Counted from the stretch's first letter, positions 18,260-28,438 are shown. The stretch: DNA of 64,000 nucleotides from Marinilabilia salmonicolor JCM 21150 (GCF_000259075.1 NZ_AJKI01000011.1:1-64000); one strand, 5' to 3'. Numbers and translations are program-made. The notes: generated from the letters alone by a model not told the origin.

Positions 18260-18380
18260 TTGGTCAGTTTCCATAATCATTATAAATTCGCGCTTCTTAA
18301 AGAGGAATAGGAAAACGGATTGTGCAATTTTTTGTATATTCGTCACCTGATTTAAAAAAACAAAATTAATCTGTATTCGA

Positions 18381-20474
18381 ATGGCAACTTTAGAAAGAAT
18401 CAGAAGTAAAGGAGGAGTTCTTGTAGCCGTGATGATCGGCTTCGCCCTGTTTGCCTTCATAATGACCGACCTGCTGAGTTCAGGCTCATCCATTTTTCAG
18501 AGATCACAAATGGAAGTAGCGGAGATTAATGGAGAATCTGTCTCCATTCAGGACTTTCAGGCACGTGTGTCAGAAATGGAGGAGTATACACGTTTGAACT
18601 CAGGAGAATCTTCTCTTGACGCTGAAATGGTTAACCGCCTGCGTGATCAGGCCTGGAACCAGTTAATAAATGAAGTAATCATGGGTGAAAAGTACCAGGA
18701 ACTTGGTATTGAAGTAACCTCTGCGGAATTGCTTGAGATGGTCACCGGAACCAATGTTCACCCGACCATTCGTCAGCTTTTCAGCAATCCTCAAACCGGC
18801 GCATTTGACAAAGAGCAGGTGATTAACTTTCTCCGGTCCAAACAATACGATCCGACCGCAAATTTCTACTGGACTTTTGTAGAGCAACAAATCATTAATG
18901 AGCGCTTGTTCAGCAAGTATTCGTCCTTGTTGGAAAACGGCATGATGGTTACCAACCAGTGGGTTGACAGTGAAACTAACGCCCGAGGCTCAAAAGTAGA
19001 TTTTAACTTTGTGGCAGGCAGTATCACTTCCATTGCTGATGATGAAGTGACTGTTACGGATGGTGAAATTGAAACCTATTACAACAACAACCACGACGAT
19101 TTCAAACAGGAAGCAAGCCGCGATATTGAATATCTGACTTTTGATGTGGAACCCACCGAGGCAGATCATGAGCAGACACGTCAGCGACTGTTGGAAATGC
19201 GTGATGATTTTAGTGACCCTGAAATTGACGCAGCGCAGTTTGTAAGAATCAATTCGGACATTCCTTTCAACGGAAGATATCAGAAAGCGGAAGCGCTGGA
19301 TGACGAAATCAGAGCATTTGTAACCTCTGCATCCGAGGACGAGGTGTATGGACCGTATTTTGAGGATAACACCTTTAAACTGACCCGTCTGACAGATGTG
19401 GCCCAGTTGCCTGATTCAATAAGAGCCCGTCACATACTGCTTCGTCAGAATCCACAAAACCCAAATGAGGCCAATGAAGTAGCGGACAGCCTCATTAACC
19501 TGCTAAACAACGGAGCAAACTTCGCAGAATTGGCCCGTCAGTATTCAGAAGACCAGGGATCGGCTGTTAACGGTGGTGACCTGGGGTGGTTCCGTCAGGG
19601 AATGATGGTAAAACCCTTTGATGATGCCTGCTTCTTCGGAGATAAGGGAGACATAGTAAAAGTTGAAACTCAGTTTGGAACGCATATCATTCACATTCAG
19701 GATAAAGGAGTGCCCACCACAAAATATCAGCTGGCCACCTTAGGACGTGAAGTTACTTACAGTTCACAAACTTATCAGAATGTTTACTCAGAGGCTACCA
19801 AATTTGCTGCCTTAAACAACACTGCAGAAAAATTCAATACTGCAATTGAGGAACAAAATCTTACCAAAAGATACGGACGTAACCTGAATAAGAATGATCG
19901 CCAGGTTGGTGCTTTGGATTCGCCCAGACAACTTGTAAAATGGGCCTTTGAAGCAGACCCGGATGATCTGTCCCCCATCTATGAATTTGGTGACCAATTT
20001 GTGATTGCTGTTCTAACTGATATTACAGAAGAAGGTACCATGCCGCTGGAAGAAGTTCGCAGCCGCATAGAGCGACAGCTGATGAACGACAAGAAAAAAG
20101 AGGTTCTGGTTGAACAACTACAGCAGGAAAAAGATAGTGGGAAGTCATTGCAGGAAATTGCTGAAACCCTGGAAGCGGAAGTTCAGTCGGCCAGCGGCAT
20201 TGATTTTAGTGCTTTCCAGGTTACAGGAGCCGGCGTAGAACCCGCATTGGTAGCTCTGGCTGTATTCTCTCCCGAGAACCAGTTGTCCGATGCTGTTGCC
20301 GGAAACAACGGTGTTTATCTGGTAGAGGTGACCAACAAGGAAGAAGCTGAAGTGGATACAGATCAGGTAAAACAACAGTTGGCACGAACACTTAATTCAA
20401 AAGTAAGTTATCAGTTGCTGCAAACCATCAGAGAAGATGCTGAAATTGTGGACAACAGAGCCAATTTCTATTAA
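18381..20474 (+). CDS. PpiD/SurA-type peptidyl-prolyl isomerase
   Basis: 697 residues. A single N-terminal transmembrane anchor (residues about 12-33, VLVAVMIGFALFAFIMTDLL) followed by a SurA_N-like chaperone domain (NGESVSIQDFQARV onward), a parvulin domain (about 345-440: RARHILLR, FAELARQYSEDQGSAVNGGDLGWF, FGTHIIHI), and a long C-terminal region with a second degenerate parvulin-like part. The anchored layout is PpiD-like; it assists folding of outer-membrane proteins in the periplasm. It closes the coaX-lptC run and is followed by a strong bidirectional terminator. Confidence 0.9.
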   Translation: MATLERIRSKGGVLVAVMIGFALFAFIMTDLLSSGSSIFQRSQMEVAEINGESVSIQDFQARVSEMEEYTRLNSGESSLDAEMVNRLRDQAWNQLINEVIMGEKYQELGIEVTSAELLEMVTGTNVHPTIRQLFSNPQTGAFDKEQVINFLRSKQYDPTANFYWTFVEQQIINERLFSKYSSLLENGMMVTNQWVDSETNARGSKVDFNFVAGSITSIADDEVTVTDGEIETYYNNNHDDFKQEASRDIEYLTFDVEPTEADHEQTRQRLLEMRDDFSDPEIDAAQFVRINSDIPFNGRYQKAEALDDEIRAFVTSASEDEVYGPYFEDNTFKLTRLTDVAQLPDSIRARHILLRQNPQNPNEANEVADSLINLLNNGANFAELARQYSEDQGSAVNGGDLGWFRQGMMVKPFDDACFFGDKGDIVKVETQFGTHIIHIQDKGVPTTKYQLATLGREVTYSSQTYQNVYSEATKFAALNNTAEKFNTAIEEQNLTKRYGRNLNKNDRQVGALDSPRQLVKWAFEADPDDLSPIYEFGDQFVIAVLTDITEEGTMPLEEVRSRIERQLMNDKKKEVLVEQLQQEKDSGKSLQEIAETLEAEVQSASGIDFSAFQVTGAGVEPALVALAVFSPENQLSDAVAGNNGVYLVEVTNKEEAEVDTDQVKQQLARTLNSKVSYQLLQTIREDAEIVDNRANFY

Positions 20475-20495
20475 AAGACCAATACCACAATACAG

Positions 20496-20530
20496 AAAGG
20501 GCGGGATTTTCAGTAAATCCCGCCCTTTTT
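20496..20530. terminator. Bidirectional intrinsic terminator
   Basis: 20496-20509 (aaagggcgggattt) pairs perfectly with 20515-20528 (aaatcccgcccttt), loop tcagt, flanked by T on the right and A on the left. It separates the rightward ppiD-like gene from the leftward yqeY end of the dcw cluster and can serve both. Confidence 0.9.
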
Positions 20531-20554
20531 ATTGTATTCATCCGTTTAAAATTT

Positions 20555-20625
20555 CATAATTACCTGATAAAAAAATAATTAAAAATTTGAGAACGAATGG
20601 AACCGCTTGGCTCTTGCATAGTTTT
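20555..20625. repeat. Extragenic repeat family 3, fragment
   Basis: The block aattaaaaatttgagaacgaatggaaccgctt... near 20577 closely matches 55171-55205 (aattaaaaatttgagaacaaatggaattgctt...), and both continue into a similar ctctYRcata. It lies between the terminator and yqeY. Short and degenerate. Confidence 0.6.
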
Positions 20626-20627
20626 CC

Positions 20628-21083
20628 TTAAGCACCTGCCAATAAACGTTTCACAGTATTGGAAACATCCTTTCCGTCAGCTTTCCCGGCCAGTTTTTTG
20701 GTCGCAACTCCCATCACTTTGCCCATATCTTTTACAGACTCAGCACCAACCTCTTTAATAATTTCTTCAACGACTTTTTCCAACTCTTCGGGAGAAATCT
20801 GTTCAGGCAGAAATTCGGAGATGATTTCCGCCTCAGCTACCTCCTTATCGTATAGGTCGGCACGCCCCTGAGCAGAATATATATTCGCTGAATCCTTTCT
20901 CTGCTTAACCATCCGCTGAAGTAACTTCAATTCGTCATCCTGTGATATTTCACCGCCGGATTTCCCGGAAGTTTTAGCTTCAATGAGCTCTTTCTTAACA
21001 CTTCTCAGCGCTTCGAGTCTCAACGCATTTCTGGCTTTCATAGCCACTTTAATCTCTTCGGAAATTTTATCTATCAAACTCAT
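20628..21083 (-). CDS. yqeY: GatB/YqeY domain-containing protein
   Basis: 151 residues matching the free-standing YqeY protein, homologous to the C-terminal tRNA-binding tail of the GatB amidotransferase subunit. Seen: LIDKISEEIKVAMKARNALRLEALRSVKKELIEAK at the start and VGAESVKDMGKVMGVATKKLAGKADGKDVSNTVKRLL at the end, the helical signature. The biochemical role is unresolved in the family. It is the last gene of the leftward dcw transcript, 24 bases after ftsZ, a common place in Bacteroidota. Confidence 0.92.
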   Translation of the reverse strand: MSLIDKISEEIKVAMKARNALRLEALRSVKKELIEAKTSGKSGGEISQDDELKLLQRMVKQRKDSANIYSAQGRADLYDKEVAEAEIISEFLPEQISPEELEKVVEEIIKEVGAESVKDMGKVMGVATKKLAGKADGKDVSNTVKRLLAGA

Positions 21084-21107
21084 AACTAAAATTAAATTAG
21101 TTGTATA

Positions 21108-22610
21108 TCAATCAACATTATCATTCAGCCAGGGGTTATTGTCACTCACCCAGGGACCATTTTTCCCGTCTTTCAGTGAAAACCTTGACACTTTATTCTC
21201 TGAACCCGGTTTATTAGGGTTATTTTCGGTATTAATACCGCTCTTTTTCAGTATCACACCCCTTCTTTTATAGGCAGGAACCTTTTCCATCTCTTCAATC
21301 ATTCGTTCATCACCCAGTTCTTCAGGTGTCAGGGCTGCAGCAGATCCCGGCTCCAGCAAAGAAGCTGCCGACAAGTCAGTGCCCGATGACAAAGAGAACA
21401 GGTCATCGCCCTCAGTTTCATTTTCCGGAACATCCCTGTTCTCGCCATATAAAATTTCAATTTTTTCTTTTTTTCGCCGCTCTATTTCATCAAAATCGAT
21501 AACATTTGCACGTTCCTCCTCCCTATCCAGTTCAATTTCTTCCTCATCACCGGCATTGGTCACATTCCCTTCTTCATCCATATTGAAACGGGTAACCTTA
21601 TTCTTTACCGGTTTCTCCTGATCATTTTTTATAATATGTCCCGATGCAAACCCTGTAGCGATGATGGTAACACCTACTTCGCTTTCCAGTAGCTCATCGG
21701 TTCCTGAGCCCCATATAATAGATGCGGTAGCCCCCACACGTCCCTGAACATAATCTGTTATCTCAAACACTTCGTCCATGGTAATTTCATCCACCCCCGA
21801 AGTAATATTAAGCAAAATATTTTTCGCGCCTTTGATATCGTTGTTATTAAGCAATGGAGATTCCAATGCGGCCTGGATTGCATCAATGGCCCGTTCGTCA
21901 CCATCGGCCGTTGCGGAGCCCATGATGGCCACCCCACTATCTTTCATTACAGTCTCCACATCTGCGAAGTCCACGTTGATGTAGCCATGCACCGTAATAA
22001 TTTCGGCAATTCCTTTGGCCGCCGTTGACAGCACGTTGTCGGCACGTGAGAAGGCATTGCTCAGTTTCAGGTCGCCGTACATATCTCTCAGTTTCTCATT
22101 GTTAATAATCAACAGTGAGTCCACATGTTTTTCCATTTCTGCAACCCCCTCAAGGGCCTGTTCAATACGAATTCGTCCTTCAAACTTAAAAGGAATGGTT
22201 ACTATGCCCACAGTGAGAATCCCCATATCTCGGGCGGCTTTGGCAATTATGGGAGCAGCTCCTGTACCCGTTCCTCCTCCCATTCCGGCAGTAATAAAGG
22301 CCATCTTGGTATTATCTGCCAACACCTGCTGTATATTTTCCAGACTCTCAATAGCCGCTTCACGGCCCTTCAACGGTTTATTCCCGGCTCCCCTCCCTTC
22401 AGTGAGCGATTCTCCCAGTTGAATTTTCACAGGCACGGGACTATTCGAAAGCGCCTGAGCATCTGTATTACAAACCACAAAGCTTACGTCTTTTATGCCC
22501 TGTCCGTACATGTAGTTAACAGCATTGCTGCCACCACCACCCACACCAATCACTTTAATGATGGAATTGGGATTCCCCGGGATATCGAAATTCATCAAAT
22601 CTTCACTCAT
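21108..22610 (-). CDS. ftsZ: Cell division GTPase FtsZ
   Basis: Tubulin homologue that forms the Z ring. 500 residues, longer than in many bacteria because of an extended acidic linker (about 330-460), usual in Bacteroidota. Seen: GVGGGGSNAVNYM, the MGGGTGTGAAPIIA GTP-binding signature, NVDFADVETVM (the synergy-loop region), and a C-terminal conserved peptide ending RRGVILKKS... and NPWLNDNVD, the tail that would bind FtsA. It follows ftsA by 23 bases. Confidence 0.97.
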   Translation of the reverse strand: MSEDLMNFDIPGNPNSIIKVIGVGGGGSNAVNYMYGQGIKDVSFVVCNTDAQALSNSPVPVKIQLGESLTEGRGAGNKPLKGREAAIESLENIQQVLADNTKMAFITAGMGGGTGTGAAPIIAKAARDMGILTVGIVTIPFKFEGRIRIEQALEGVAEMEKHVDSLLIINNEKLRDMYGDLKLSNAFSRADNVLSTAAKGIAEIITVHGYINVDFADVETVMKDSGVAIMGSATADGDERAIDAIQAALESPLLNNNDIKGAKNILLNITSGVDEITMDEVFEITDYVQGRVGATASIIWGSGTDELLESEVGVTIIATGFASGHIIKNDQEKPVKNKVTRFNMDEEGNVTNAGDEEEIELDREEERANVIDFDEIERRKKEKIEILYGENRDVPENETEGDDLFSLSSGTDLSAASLLEPGSAAALTPEELGDERMIEEMEKVPAYKRRGVILKKSGINTENNPNKPGSENKVSRFSLKDGKNGPWVSDNNPWLNDNVD

Positions 22611-22633
22611 AATAACCTCCTTATGTACTGGAA

Positions 22634-23980
22634 TTACATTTCCGTATCTTTCTCCTCAAACATACCGGCAAGTCGGCTGAACAAATCCCCGGTAATATAC
22701 TCCAATTTATCTCGCTTTGGTTTTTTACTTTTTGTTGCATTGTTCTTTTTGCGTTCCGATTTAGAAGTAGGTGGTTCTTCCTTCTCCACATCCTCAAAAA
22801 GCTGCTGTTCTCGGGTAATGACACTGCCCGGATACTTCCCGGCAGAAATCAACAATCCGGCAGCTGTAGCAAAAGAAGGCATTCTCAACAGTTCCTCTTC
22901 TTCTGTGGAACGAGCTCTGGAAACAGCCCCCACCCTTGCATCGAAGCCGGTTTTCAGCTTAGTAAGTTCCACCAGGTGTTTCAACATTGATCCACCCCCG
23001 GTGAAAACAATACCGGCTCCAAGCTTCTCGAAATATCCGGATCGTTCGATATGATGCTCAATCAACTCAACGATTTCCTCCATTCGGGCCTGAATAATGC
23101 AAGCCAGACTTTTAAACGCAATTTCCTTAGGTTCCCATCCCGAAATACCGGGAATAGTAACCACGGCATCCTCACGCGCCATGGTTCCCAAAGCAGATCC
23201 AAACTGGATCTTCATCTTCTCGGCATGTTTTTGCAACACACCACATCCTTCTTTAATATCATTGGTAACCACATTTCCACCAAAAGGAATAACAGCAGAA
23301 TATCTCAGCACATCATCCTGAAAAAGGGCCAGATCAGTGGTTCCTGCACCAATATCCACCATCACCACACCAGCTTCCTTCTCCTCGTCAGACAGAACAG
23401 CTTCAGCAGATGCCAGGGGTGTAAATACAAGTCCGTTCAGACGCAAACCTGCCTTTTCAATACATTTTTCTATTTTTCGCACATCAGACTGGGTCCCAAT
23501 CACCACATGAAAATTCCCTTCAAGTTTCTGGCCGGAGTACCCGATTGGTTTCTTCACGCCCCTTTCATTATCAACGGCATAGTCCTGAGGAACCACATGC
23601 AGAATTTTTTCATCAGGTTGCAGAACAATACGGTAACTATCCTGCAATAGTTGCTCCAAATCGAAGCTTTTGATGAGTTCATCCTGCTTTATAAAGCGGT
23701 AACAACTGTTTCCGGTGGCACGGACATTAAATCCTGAAACACTGACAAACACATCAATCAGCTTGATATTCAAACGTTGTTCAAGTGCAGAAACCACCAT
23801 TTTTACGGCGTTCACAATTTCCTCCACATTAAACACCACTCCGCGTTTCATTCCATCACATCTAACACTCTCCAAACCAAGGATTTCAACTTGTCCATCG
23901 GGGTGTTTTCGTCCGACAGCGGCAGCCACTTTTGCGGAACCGATGTCAACAGCTGCTATTAAATTCATATCCTGACTCAT
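22634..23980 (-). CDS. ftsA: Cell division protein FtsA
   Basis: Actin-like membrane tether for FtsZ. 448 residues; the N-terminal AAVDIGSAKVAAAVG phosphate-1 motif, a VVMVDIGAGTTDLALF phosphate-2 motif and GIVFTGGGSMLKHL. The C-terminal 60 residues form a lysine-rich linker (SKSERKKNNATKSKKPKR) and end LEYITGDLFSRLAGMFEEKDTEM, consistent with an amphipathic membrane-targeting helix. The start overlaps the ftsQ stop by 4 bases. Confidence 0.95.
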   Translation of the reverse strand: MSQDMNLIAAVDIGSAKVAAAVGRKHPDGQVEILGLESVRCDGMKRGVVFNVEEIVNAVKMVVSALEQRLNIKLIDVFVSVSGFNVRATGNSCYRFIKQDELIKSFDLEQLLQDSYRIVLQPDEKILHVVPQDYAVDNERGVKKPIGYSGQKLEGNFHVVIGTQSDVRKIEKCIEKAGLRLNGLVFTPLASAEAVLSDEEKEAGVVMVDIGAGTTDLALFQDDVLRYSAVIPFGGNVVTNDIKEGCGVLQKHAEKMKIQFGSALGTMAREDAVVTIPGISGWEPKEIAFKSLACIIQARMEEIVELIEHHIERSGYFEKLGAGIVFTGGGSMLKHLVELTKLKTGFDARVGAVSRARSTEEEELLRMPSFATAAGLLISAGKYPGSVITREQQLFEDVEKEEPPTSKSERKKNNATKSKKPKRDKLEYITGDLFSRLAGMFEEKDTEM

Positions 23981-24708
23981 ATATTTCGTTTTTTAGAGCA
24001 AAGAACCTGTCCTTTAAATTTCAAATTTATAACCTGATAATTATTCCACTCACGGGGCGATAACCCCTGTTTATAGAGGGCTCTCAGGTTTCTGAGTTTC
24101 TCTTCCACACGTTCGGGCGGGCCTAATAAAATCAGGTGATCACCAACGCGTGGAACCATAACAAAATCACCATTTCTTTTTACATAAACCTGTTCTATCT
24201 GGGCATTCCAGAAAGGATCATTTCTAAAAATCCTTGCCAGCTTCAATAAATCATCCATTTTGCCATCCAGCTCACCACTCACCACCAGCACACGAGCAGA
24301 AAAATTATCAAAAACAGGCATCTCCTGCCCGTCCTCATCAATATAATAGGTTCGGGTATTTTCAAACACACGAATCAACGGTAAGTGTTGTTCCAGATCA
24401 ACCCGAAGATATCCTCCGATGGTTTGATAAACCTCACAGGTTTTAATGGCCGGATGTTTCTTAATAAAGTTTTCAATCTCGAACATGGAAACCGAATTCA
24501 ACTCCTTACCCAATGTATTTTTATATTTCCCAAGTACGGCCTCTCTGATTTCCGTACCGGTTACAAAGCGGGTATCGGCACTATCGAGCACGGTAACCAC
24601 GACATCACGACAAACCACGCCATCCGTGTGTTCACCGACAAAACTTAACATTATCGGGAAATAGAGCAATAACAAAGCCCAAAGTAATATTTTCCTTAAT
24701 CGCTTCAT
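23977..24708 (-). CDS. ftsQ: Cell division protein FtsQ/DivIB
   Basis: 243 residues. A single N-terminal transmembrane helix (about 7-23, ILLWALLLLYFPIMLSF), then a POTRA-like part (FVTGTEIREAVLGKYKNTLGKELNSVSMFEIENFIKKHPAIKTCEV) and the beta domain (LRVDLEQHLPLIRVFE; YYIDEDGQEMPV). Diverged, as usual in Bacteroidota. Periplasmic scaffold of the divisome; its place between murC and ftsA supports the call. Overlaps both neighbours by 4 bases. Confidence 0.9.
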   Translation of the reverse strand: MKRLRKILLWALLLLYFPIMLSFVGEHTDGVVCRDVVVTVLDSADTRFVTGTEIREAVLGKYKNTLGKELNSVSMFEIENFIKKHPAIKTCEVYQTIGGYLRVDLEQHLPLIRVFENTRTYYIDEDGQEMPVFDNFSARVLVVSGELDGKMDDLLKLARIFRNDPFWNAQIEQVYVKRNGDFVMVPRVGDHLILLGPPERVEEKLRNLRALYKQGLSPREWNNYQVINLKFKGQVLCSKKRNI

Positions 24709-26096
24709 CCTTTAGTTTCTTCAGCCCATTTTCGGATTACCGGCACCAACCGGTCAATATCTCCTGCTCCCATAGTCACCAACACTTCAGGATTTAACCT
24801 TTCAATATTTTCCAGAAGATCCTCTTTGGACGATAAGCACACCTTCGTTCCTGAAATTTTTTCAAGAATCAGTTCACTTGAGATCCCCGGAATAGGTTCT
24901 TCACGTGCCGGATAAACCGGCAATAAAATAACATCATCCAGTCCCCCGGCAAGAGTTTCAGCAAATCCATCAGCAAAATCACGGGTTCTTGAATACAAAT
25001 GCGGTTGAAACACTCCGGTAATTCGACATTGAGGATACGCTGAGCGTACACTCTTCAATGTGGCCCTGATCTCTTCGGGATGATGTGCATAATCATCAAT
25101 ATAGACAAACCTGCCTGCATTGCGAAAAACCACATCAAAACGACGTGCAATACCACTGAACTGAGGCAATCCTTTCCGTATTTCGTCTTCCGTAACACCG
25201 CAAAGTAAACTCAATGTAATGGCCCCAAGAGCATTTTCCACATTGATCAGTCCCGGAATGGTCAGACGAAAATTATTCAGTCGCCCCGAAGGTGTTTCCA
25301 CATCAAAAGTAAACCCATCACCTTCTTCCTTTATATTAATTGCCTGGTAGGAAGCATCTCTGGTGATGGAGTAAGAAATAACCTCTACATTATCGGCAAG
25401 TCCTTCGGGAACCGGCAGACCTGCTTTTAAAACCAGCCATCCATTGCTTTTAATTCTTTGAGCAAAACCATCAAATCCCGCTTTTACTTCATCGATGCTT
25501 CCGTATATATCCAGATGATCGGCATCCATTGAAGTTATCAGGGCAGCATAAGGCGTCAGCTGCCAGAAGGAACGATCAAACTCATCAGCTTCAAGAACTA
25601 CAAAATCAGCATCCTTACTACCAATAAAATTGGTTCCGAAATTTTTCGATATACCCCCCAGGAAAGCATTTATCTTCAAACTGCTGTTATGAAAAAGGAA
25701 AGCCGTAATGGTAGAAACAGTTGTCTTCCCATGTGTTCCGGCCACACAAACAGCATTCAGACTTTCGGTAACCATCCCCAGCACTCTGGAACGCTTAAAC
25801 ACATCAAACCCCTCCTTTCGGAACCATACCAGCTGACTTTGAGTTTCCGGAACCGCAGGAGTATATACTACCAGCGTATCTTCAGCAGAAACAAAGTCGG
25901 CAGGGATTACCTGCTCAGAAGCATCAAAAAACACCAGGATTCCTTCACGTGACAAAGCCTCTGTTACAGGGCCGGCCACCCGGTCATACCCCGCAACCAA
26001 ATACCCCGAGGTATGAAAAAAGCGAGCAAGCGCACTCATTCCGATACCTCCAATACCGACAAAAAAGACTTTTTTATATTTATCCAGTTGTGCCAT
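24705..26096 (-). CDS. murC: UDP-N-acetylmuramate--L-alanine ligase
   Basis: Adds L-Ala to UDP-MurNAc, the first peptide step of peptidoglycan precursor synthesis. 463 residues: FFVGIGGIGMSALARF (N-terminal UDP-binding fold), VAGTHGKTTVSTITA (ATP-binding P-loop), EADEFDRSFW, and the C-terminal YIDDYAHHPEEIRATL with FQPHLYSRT. Leftward operon, 8 bases after murG, 4-base overlap with ftsQ. Confidence 0.96.
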   Translation of the reverse strand: MAQLDKYKKVFFVGIGGIGMSALARFFHTSGYLVAGYDRVAGPVTEALSREGILVFFDASEQVIPADFVSAEDTLVVYTPAVPETQSQLVWFRKEGFDVFKRSRVLGMVTESLNAVCVAGTHGKTTVSTITAFLFHNSSLKINAFLGGISKNFGTNFIGSKDADFVVLEADEFDRSFWQLTPYAALITSMDADHLDIYGSIDEVKAGFDGFAQRIKSNGWLVLKAGLPVPEGLADNVEVISYSITRDASYQAINIKEEGDGFTFDVETPSGRLNNFRLTIPGLINVENALGAITLSLLCGVTEDEIRKGLPQFSGIARRFDVVFRNAGRFVYIDDYAHHPEEIRATLKSVRSAYPQCRITGVFQPHLYSRTRDFADGFAETLAGGLDDVILLPVYPAREEPIPGISSELILEKISGTKVCLSSKEDLLENIERLNPEVLVTMGAGDIDRLVPVIRKWAEETKG

Positions 26097-26104
26097 TCGC
26101 CTGT

Positions 26105-27226
26105 TTAATCTCTGTTTCGAATAATCTTTTCGACCTCTTCTGCAATCTGGTCGGCAGAATTGATATGTGCAAATAATTTAATTTTCTCCTCCAGACGCTT
26201 TCTTTGTTCATCATTCTTCAACAATTCCAAAGCATCCGGGATCAGCTTTTCACTTGTTTCACGATCAGCAACCATCAGGGCAGCTCCCTCCTTAACCAAT
26301 GACATGGCATTCTTTGTCTGATGATCTTCCGAAACATTAGGTGAAGGAATCAGGATGGCTGCTTTTCCAAGCAAAGCCAACTCGCTTATGGTACCGGCAC
26401 CTGCTCTGGACACCACCACGTCTGCCATGGCATAAGCCATATCCATCTGACTGATGAATGGAACCAGCTTGATAGAGTCTCCGGCGTTTTCACCAATTTC
26501 TTTTTCCAGTTTTTCATAATAATAGGGGCCGCACTGCCACAACAATTGTATCTGATCCTGCTGTTTTAATGAATCAATGGCATGTAAAACCCCGTTGTTG
26601 ATGCTGCCGGCTCCCAATGACCCTCCGATTATCAAGATGGTTTTCTTTCGGTTGTCCAAACCAAACTCACGATACGCAGAAGCTTTATCCACATTTCGAA
26701 GCAGATTCTGCCTTACCGGGTTGCCAGTCAGGACGATTCTGGATGGCGGAAAGAAACGTTCCATATTGGGATAAGCCACACAAATACGTTTGGCCTTTTT
26801 TGCAAGAATCTTATTGGTTACCCCCGGATAGCTGTTCTGTTCCTGCAACAAGGTCGGAATTCCTGCAGCAGAAGCAGCCTTAAGCACAGGGCCGCTGGCA
26901 TAGCCTCCCACACCCACAGCCACATCAGGGTTGAAAGAACGAACAACACTTCTGGCTTTCCACAAACTGGCGGCCAGCTTAAAAAAGAAAGTCACATTCT
27001 TTAAAGTCAGTCTTCTTTGAAAACCTGCCACCGGCAAACCCACTATTTTGTAACCAGCAGCAGGAACCTTCTCCATCTCCATCTTTCCGAGCGCTCCCAC
27101 AAACAATATTTCAACATCAGGATTCCGTTTCTTTACAGCATCAGCAATAGCAATAGCCGGAAAGATATGACCTCCCGTACCACCACCGCTGATAATTATT
27201 TTGATATTATTGTCCACTTCAAACAT
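26105..27226 (-). CDS. murG: Undecaprenyl-PP-MurNAc-pentapeptide GlcNAc transferase
   Basis: GT28 glycosyltransferase that converts lipid I to lipid II at the inner membrane face. 373 residues; IISGGGTGGHIFPAIAIADAV (the GGTGGHxxPA G-loop), GVGGYASGPVLKAA, LQEQNSYPGVTNKILAKKA, a second G loop GGSLGAGSINNGV, and DVVVSRAGAGTISELALLGKAAILIP. Ten bases after ftsW. Confidence 0.96.
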   Translation of the reverse strand: MFEVDNNIKIIISGGGTGGHIFPAIAIADAVKKRNPDVEILFVGALGKMEMEKVPAAGYKIVGLPVAGFQRRLTLKNVTFFFKLAASLWKARSVVRSFNPDVAVGVGGYASGPVLKAASAAGIPTLLQEQNSYPGVTNKILAKKAKRICVAYPNMERFFPPSRIVLTGNPVRQNLLRNVDKASAYREFGLDNRKKTILIIGGSLGAGSINNGVLHAIDSLKQQDQIQLLWQCGPYYYEKLEKEIGENAGDSIKLVPFISQMDMAYAMADVVVSRAGAGTISELALLGKAAILIPSPNVSEDHQTKNAMSLVKEGAALMVADRETSEKLIPDALELLKNDEQRKRLEEKIKLFAHINSADQIAEEVEKIIRNRD

Positions 27227-27235
27227 TTTTTATTT

Positions 27236-28438
27236 TCAATTCTCCTGCTCAGTCTTTGCCAAACGTGCTTCGGCTGCCTTCTCTCTGGCTTTTTCCTGTT
27301 GGTTGTACCTGCTGACAGTCAAAATAGCTCCAAGCCCAAAACAGGTAAACAGAATAGAAGTTCCCCCCATACTTACCAAAGGCAGCGGTTGTCCTGTCAC
27401 AGGAAAGATGCCCACGGACACTCCCATATTCACAAAGGCCTGAATCACCAACATCAATCCAAGGCCAAGCACCATAAATGCAGGAAAAGTCCTTTTACTG
27501 GAATTTACAATAACTCCAATACGCCCCAACAAAAAGAAATAGGCAATCACAACGGCTACAGCTCCAAAAAACCCAAACTCCTCGGCAATAATGGCAAAAA
27601 TAAAATCGCTGTAGGGGTGTGGCAAAAAGTTGCGTTGTTCACTGTTTCCCGGTCCCTTACCGATCATTCCTCCGGTAGCAATTGCTATTTTTGACTGGGT
27701 AAGCTGATAATCACTGCCATATTCATCCTCCTGATTTTCATCTTCCATAAAACGCTCAACCCTGGCAGCCCATGTTTCGGCGCGATCTATCAACACTACG
27801 TCATTCATTGCCAATATCAGCACCAAAGAGACTATGGCCAAACCGGTAAATCCGGTAAAAAACAAGTACTTGAATGGCACCCGCCCCAAAAACATCATCA
27901 ACATCACTACTCCGGCCAATAAGACAGAGGTGGAGAGGTTTTCCGGAAAAATCAGCAAACAAACAATTCCGGCATGAATCATTATGGGCCAAAATGCGCC
28001 CTCCGTGGGTCCATCATCACGTTGATGTTGCGCCAGAACCCGGGCCACATAAACAATCAGTGCAAGTTTAGCCATTTCAGAAGGCTGAAAAGAGATGCCG
28101 ATGCCCGGTACCGTAAACCAGCGACTTGCTTCGTTGAGGTTCTGCCCCGACACCAATGTCAACCCAAGCATAGCAATAGAGATGTAAAGAGCCGGAACAC
28201 TAAATATGACAAAATACTTGTAAGGGATATGATGCACCACGACTATCACCCCAATGCCCATTAGAAGGAATGTAAGCTGTTTAAACATGAAATAAGTAGT
28301 GTTCCCTCCCTGTGTTTTATACGCAAGACTCCCTGTGGCACTATATACCGTAAGCAGGGACACAAGTGCAAGAAAAACCACAATGACCCAGATGGTCTGG
28401 TCTCCTTTGATATATTTTCGAACAAAACTACTCATCAA
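27236..28438 (-). CDS. ftsW: SEDS glycosyltransferase FtsW
   Basis: Multi-pass septal peptidoglycan polymerase working with FtsI. 400 residues with about ten hydrophobic helices; SEDS hallmarks are ASRWFTVPGIGISFQPSEMAKLALIVYVA and the C-terminal VTGQPLPLVSMGGTSILFTCFGLGAILTVSR. A charged cytoplasmic C-tail follows. RodA is the alternative, but position between murD and murG makes FtsW the better name. The start overlaps the murD stop by 4 bases. Confidence 0.94.
   Translation of the reverse strand: MMSSFVRKYIKGDQTIWVIVVFLALVSLLTVYSATGSLAYKTQGGNTTYFMFKQLTFLLMGIGVIVVVHHIPYKYFVIFSVPALYISIAMLGLTLVSGQNLNEASRWFTVPGIGISFQPSEMAKLALIVYVARVLAQHQRDDGPTEGAFWPIMIHAGIVCLLIFPENLSTSVLLAGVVMLMMFLGRVPFKYLFFTGFTGLAIVSLVLILAMNDVVLIDRAETWAARVERFMEDENQEDEYGSDYQLTQSKIAIATGGMIGKGPGNSEQRNFLPHPYSDFIFAIIAEEFGFFGAVAVVIAYFFLLGRIGVIVNSSKRTFPAFMVLGLGLMLVIQAFVNMGVSVGIFPVTGQPLPLVSMGGTSILFTCFGLGAILTVSRYNQQEKAREKAAEARLAKTEQEN

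Noticed and set aside
18320-18342. Possible promoter TTG ... TATATTCG before the ppiD-like gene
   Set aside because: The spacer is only 12 bases and the -7 box has a mismatch, far from the pattern seen at tRNA-Lys and miaB.
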